64,000 nucleotides of DNA from Sulfurimonas crateris (GTDB lineage Bacteria; Campylobacterota; Campylobacteria; Campylobacterales; Sulfurimonadaceae), in the NCBI GenBank assembly GCA_945883795.1, contig CAMCYC010000006.1:1-64000 (forward strand), given 5' to 3'. Below the pieces are notes generated by a model. The model had not been told where the DNA came from, made no database searches, and saw nothing but the letters and a program-made list of their open reading frames with translations. Shown in pieces: positions 59,399-64,000 of this stretch. The position numbers and the translations under genes are program-made. Within the stretch, counting starts at the first letter, position 1. The number at the start of each line of letters is the position of its first letter.

Positions 59399-60373
59399 TT
59401 ATATGGCTATCTTATTTGTATTTTGTACTATAACTTCGTCCTCTTTTTTGCCTTTGATAAATGCTAAAAAGAATATTAAAAAGATACTCAAAATGAAGCC
59501 CGTCACAAAAGCAACAACAACAATAAGTGCTCTTTTTGGCTTTGCTTTATTTTTGATATAAGACTCATGAGGAAGTGTTAAAATATCACATTGATAGTAT
59601 TGCTTTGATTTTGTCATAATCTTTTTTTCTAAGAGTTTAGAGATAAGCATGGAAAGATTTTGGCGTAATTCAATCTCATCTGCATGAGAGAGTTCTTCTT
59701 GAAAATATTTTAAACTATTGTTAAGATTTTTAAGATTATTGTCAACCAAATATTTACTTGCATCTTCTAAAAAGGCATTAATAATTTTAGGTGGATAAGT
59801 TCTATCCATGTCGCTATAAGAAACAGAGATAAGAGAAGTTTTCTTATCGCTTGAGATAGCAAACTTTGTTTGGATATCTAAAATTAAATTATAAATTATT
59901 TCCTCTTTATCTTTTACTTGTTCCTCTTTTCCTTGTTCATCTTTTTTATCCGATTTAAAGAACTCATAAATATCTCTATATCCCAATGCAAAGACATAAT
60001 TTTTATCAATATCCTCTTGGCTATAATAATCCAAAACTTTATTTTTAACCACAAACTCTTTCATGAATTCATAGTTATGAAGCAGCGAATCAAAGGCACT
60101 ATCAGGTGTCATAGAAGCACCACCCAAACTCACACCAGCCATAGCAGCTAAACCACCAAGCGCTCCTCCTCCAGAATCTGATTCTGTTGGGATAAGAATT
60201 GCTTCTGATGAATATACATTGGGTTGTTTAAGAGCATACACAACAGCTAAAGTTGTGACGAGAAAAGTAAAAAGAATAATAAGCGTTTTACCCTTGAGAA
60301 TTGTTTGCCACAATTCTCGTAAGTCAATTTCATCCTCTTGAATATATCCGTTATTTTGAGGAAGATTCTGCAT
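59399..60373 (-). CDS. Wzz/chain-length-determinant protein
   Basis: EDEIDLRELWQTILKGKTLIILFTFLVTTLAVVYALKQPNVYSSEAILIP; C-terminal TM. Confidence 0.9.
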   Translation of the reverse strand: MQNLPQNNGYIQEDEIDLRELWQTILKGKTLIILFTFLVTTLAVVYALKQPNVYSSEAILIPTESDSGGGALGGLAAMAGVSLGGASMTPDSAFDSLLHNYEFMKEFVVKNKVLDYYSQEDIDKNYVFALGYRDIYEFFKSDKKDEQGKEEQVKDKEEIIYNLILDIQTKFAISSDKKTSLISVSYSDMDRTYPPKIINAFLEDASKYLVDNNLKNLNNSLKYFQEELSHADEIELRQNLSMLISKLLEKKIMTKSKQYYQCDILTLPHESYIKNKAKPKRALIVVVAFVTGFILSIFLIFFLAFIKGKKEDEVIVQNTNKIAI

Positions 60374-63171
60374 TATTTTGTAATACCTAAAGTATTAAAT
60401 GCAGCTGCAGTAATAGCAAAGTTTGAGAGAATTTTACTTGCACTATCCCAAATTTCAAGATTACTAAACTCTTGGATATAAATAGGAACAACGATTGTAT
60501 CCCCTTTTCGTAAGTTAGAATTTGCATAAAACCATGAAGTATTTACAGGCTCAGAAATTCCATTGGCATGGATAACATATATGCTCTCTTTATCAGCAGC
60601 TTTAGAATAACCACTTGCAAGTTTTATATATTCTGCAAACCCTTTTTCTCCGTCATACACAAATGAACTAGGATTGTAAACTTCTCCAAATACAGTAACC
60701 GTATCGATAGAACTTGGAATAGTAATAGTATCTTTATCTTTAAGAACAATATTGTAAGTACTCTCCTCAATTTTACTCAGATTGTTATCTATCATAATAT
60801 TGATACGACCAATTGGCTGATATTTTTGCGCTTCAACCATAACTTCACTCAAAGCATTCACAGCTTGTCCCATACTAGCTGATTGTTTAGAATTAGCTGG
60901 CATAGCATTATAAATAGCAAGTTGACGCTTAATTTGTGATAATGAGCTGTTGTATTGTTCTATTTGATTTTGTTTGATACTCTCTCTTGTAAAAACTGCA
61001 CCATCAACAAAAGCTTTATTTGTAAAGCCACCTGCTCGTTTGAGTAGACTTGCAAGTTGTTCCCCTTCTTCTATAGTGTAAGTTCCAGGAAAGTTAACTT
61101 GACCACTGAGTTCAACACTTTGTTTTTCTCCCCATTGAGGAATCTTAAAGATTGTAACTTCATCGTATGGTTGAAGTTCTATTTCTGAGAGGGATTTATC
61201 TTTAATGTCAATTTTTATAATATTTCGTTGTCTTACGAGCTTTTCGTCAACATAATATCTTATAATCTCTATATTATTTGTATAAGCTCTTTTTGTAAAA
61301 CCACCTGCAAATTTTAAAAGTTTTGCAACATTCATCCCTTTTTCATAAAAAGTACTCATCGGTTTTACAACTTCACCTTGAATCGTAATTGGTTCTAAAA
61401 TATGTGAATTATAATAATCGTAAACTTCAATTTCATCATAAGGGGAAAGTGTCGTGTTTCCATCTTTTTCTTGTGAAATGAATTTTGTGATAGGCATAAA
61501 GTCTTTTGTATTAAAAGTGGTAAGTCTAATTTTATCATCAATAACTCCATTCACTCCCGAGGCATGAATTGCATCTTTAACGCTCATACCATTGTAATAT
61601 TGAAGTTTTCCAGCCTTCATAAGTGTTGTACCCACAGTTGTAACATAAGCACTAGATGTAATATCATTTTGATTAAAGATAAAAATTTCATCTTGAGATT
61701 TTAAAAGAACTGTTTGCGTGTTATTTAAAACTTTTTCTAAGTCGAATGATTCGACAGTATATGTAAGTTTTTCATTGTATCTTTTGAGCACTGCATATTC
61801 AAAATAAGTTTGTGGTAAAAAGAATTTTTTTGCACCAAATTCAATATTTTTCTTTAATAATTCATTGAGTGTTTTACTTGTACCCAGATTATAATTTCCA
61901 GGTCTTATGATATTTCCATAGATATTTACACTGCTTTGTGCTGAAAAATCTAAAGGATATATATAAATTTTATCACCATTTTGCATTTTGAAATTTTTTG
62001 CTTGACTATAAGCAATCTCAAAAGTTTCACTCGTAGAGTTATCTTTAAATCGCTTAATTTTGATATTTATTTTTGAAGCGTCAGGTGTCATGCCACCAGC
62101 AAACTTTATAAGCGTATTTAATCTTTCATTTTCTTTCAGTTCAAAAATAGCTGCATTATTTACCAATCCGTCAATGCTTACTAAAATTTTTGCTTGCTTT
62201 ATCATGACAATATCACCATGTTTGAGTAAGATAGAGCCAAAATCCTCACCCTTAAATAAAAGGTCATAAAAATCAATATGAGCAATAATTTGAGAATCTC
62301 TTTTAATAATTATATCTCTAAGTGAACCATTCTTTTGAATCCCATTTGCATTATTGAGAAGGTCTTTTACAGTTGAATAAGAAGCTATATTATAAAGACC
62401 TGGTGCTTTTACCTCACCTACAAGTGTTACTTGAATACTACTATATTTACTAATGTTAATATTAAAATTACTTGTTTTATAGTGTTGGCTAAGTTTGCTT
62501 GTAAGGTATGTTTTAGCATCGGCAAAACTCATTCCACCAACTTTAATTGGTCCTAAAAAAGGGATTTGGAGTGTTCCATCATTTTGTACATCCAAAGAAA
62601 ACTCTTTTTCTCTATCCCCATAAATATTTATATTGAAAACATCACCAGTTGAAATAATATAATTAGACGGTGTCGGAAGTGAGGCAATATCTATCTGATT
62701 TTTATTTGCAAAAAAGCGATTTGAATAACGAGCAAGTTTATTTTCACTAAAAAAGAGTTGTTTTTTTAATAGCTTCTTTTTTATATTTTCACTTGTTTGA
62801 TAAGCAAAAGGGTTCATCCCAGAATCTGTGGCATGAGCATCTTGAATTGCTTTATCCGTTTCCGTATCCGTTGTTTCTGTAGTACTTTTATCTGTATCTA
62901 CCTTATCTACCTCTATATCATTTTTCACATCAGTAGTAACAACATCAGCAGTTTTTGATGTTTCAGTAGCTTTTACATCAAGTTTTTGCTTCACTTCATC
63001 TAAGGTAACACCTTTTTCTTGCATGGCAGCTTGAGCTTGAGGTGTATTAAGTAAAGCAGGATTTTGCATCACTGCTTGCTTGACTTCGGCTATGCTAGGT
63101 TCAGCATAGAGGACTAATATGGGTAACAAAGAAAGAAAAAACAGTTTAAAAAGCATAAGAAACTTCTCCAA
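60373..63171 (-). CDS. Wza-like polysaccharide export protein with multiple SLBB domains
   Basis: YIISTGDVFNINIYGDREKEFSLDVQNDGTLQIPFLGPIKVGGMSFADA; repeated SLBB segments. Confidence 0.92.
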   Translation of the reverse strand: MEKFLMLFKLFFLSLLPILVLYAEPSIAEVKQAVMQNPALLNTPQAQAAMQEKGVTLDEVKQKLDVKATETSKTADVVTTDVKNDIEVDKVDTDKSTTETTDTETDKAIQDAHATDSGMNPFAYQTSENIKKKLLKKQLFFSENKLARYSNRFFANKNQIDIASLPTPSNYIISTGDVFNINIYGDREKEFSLDVQNDGTLQIPFLGPIKVGGMSFADAKTYLTSKLSQHYKTSNFNINISKYSSIQVTLVGEVKAPGLYNIASYSTVKDLLNNANGIQKNGSLRDIIIKRDSQIIAHIDFYDLLFKGEDFGSILLKHGDIVMIKQAKILVSIDGLVNNAAIFELKENERLNTLIKFAGGMTPDASKINIKIKRFKDNSTSETFEIAYSQAKNFKMQNGDKIYIYPLDFSAQSSVNIYGNIIRPGNYNLGTSKTLNELLKKNIEFGAKKFFLPQTYFEYAVLKRYNEKLTYTVESFDLEKVLNNTQTVLLKSQDEIFIFNQNDITSSAYVTTVGTTLMKAGKLQYYNGMSVKDAIHASGVNGVIDDKIRLTTFNTKDFMPITKFISQEKDGNTTLSPYDEIEVYDYYNSHILEPITIQGEVVKPMSTFYEKGMNVAKLLKFAGGFTKRAYTNNIEIIRYYVDEKLVRQRNIIKIDIKDKSLSEIELQPYDEVTIFKIPQWGEKQSVELSGQVNFPGTYTIEEGEQLASLLKRAGGFTNKAFVDGAVFTRESIKQNQIEQYNSSLSQIKRQLAIYNAMPANSKQSASMGQAVNALSEVMVEAQKYQPIGRINIMIDNNLSKIEESTYNIVLKDKDTITIPSSIDTVTVFGEVYNPSSFVYDGEKGFAEYIKLASGYSKAADKESIYVIHANGISEPVNTSWFYANSNLRKGDTIVVPIYIQEFSNLEIWDSASKILSNFAITAAAFNTLGITK

Positions 63172-63255
63172 AAAAAATTAGGCGAATTGTATCTTTTTAT
63201 TAGTTATTGTAGGCTGAAATGTATCAATAGCTACACGATTATGAGCTATTTTTGA

Positions 63256-64000
<745 letters not shown>

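Noticed and set aside
59399-63171. Wzz/Wza-like pair as part of a capsule or exopolysaccharide cluster
   Set aside because: No glycosyltransferases or polymerase in the window beside it (next gene is alaS), so only the two genes are annotated

Overview
AT-rich chromosomal window that looks like a sulfur-oxidising Campylobacterota (Sulfurimonas/Sulfuricurvum-like; inferred from gene content, not searched). Housekeeping and metabolic content: a minus-strand tRNA cluster (Ser-UGA, Cys-GCA, Leu-UAA, Gly-GCC), ilvD-thrS-infC, rdgB, uppP, an NSS transporter, Ktr/Trk K+ uptake beside a KdpD/KdpE-like pair, a soxXYZAB cluster with porin/MBL/thioredoxin/DsrE/DUF302 accessory genes, pcm, leuA, rsmE, moeA/moaA, queD/queE, petABC, nifS/nifU, a CorA-type transporter, Wzz/Wza-like genes and the 5' part of alaS. 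The most interesting locus is the three-gene minus-strand operon at 16441-25997: a TPR + beta-barrel (Slam/DUF560-like) outer-membrane protein; a FecR-domain protein with a 7 x 12-aa Ser-rich repeat and a C-terminal TbpB-like barrel signature (GDFYGPSAEAVGGNF...GVFGAVK); and, overlapping it by ATGA, a 2193-aa protein with 14 + 7 RCC1-type repeats flanking a beta-helix region. I read it as a candidate type XI (Slam-type) secretion cassette linked to a giant multi-propeller surface protein. Other notable items: a TonB receptor carrying CPNRM and HPM (the CxxxM/HxM copper-site pattern of OprC) next to a membrane CheA-like/CheX/CheY module, a J-domain protein with HYD instead of HPD, a toxin-antitoxin pair by the tRNA cluster with an operator-like palindrome, a coupled small ORF before pcm, and a decayed small gene downstream of uppP. 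All family calls are by eye from the translations; no database search was run.
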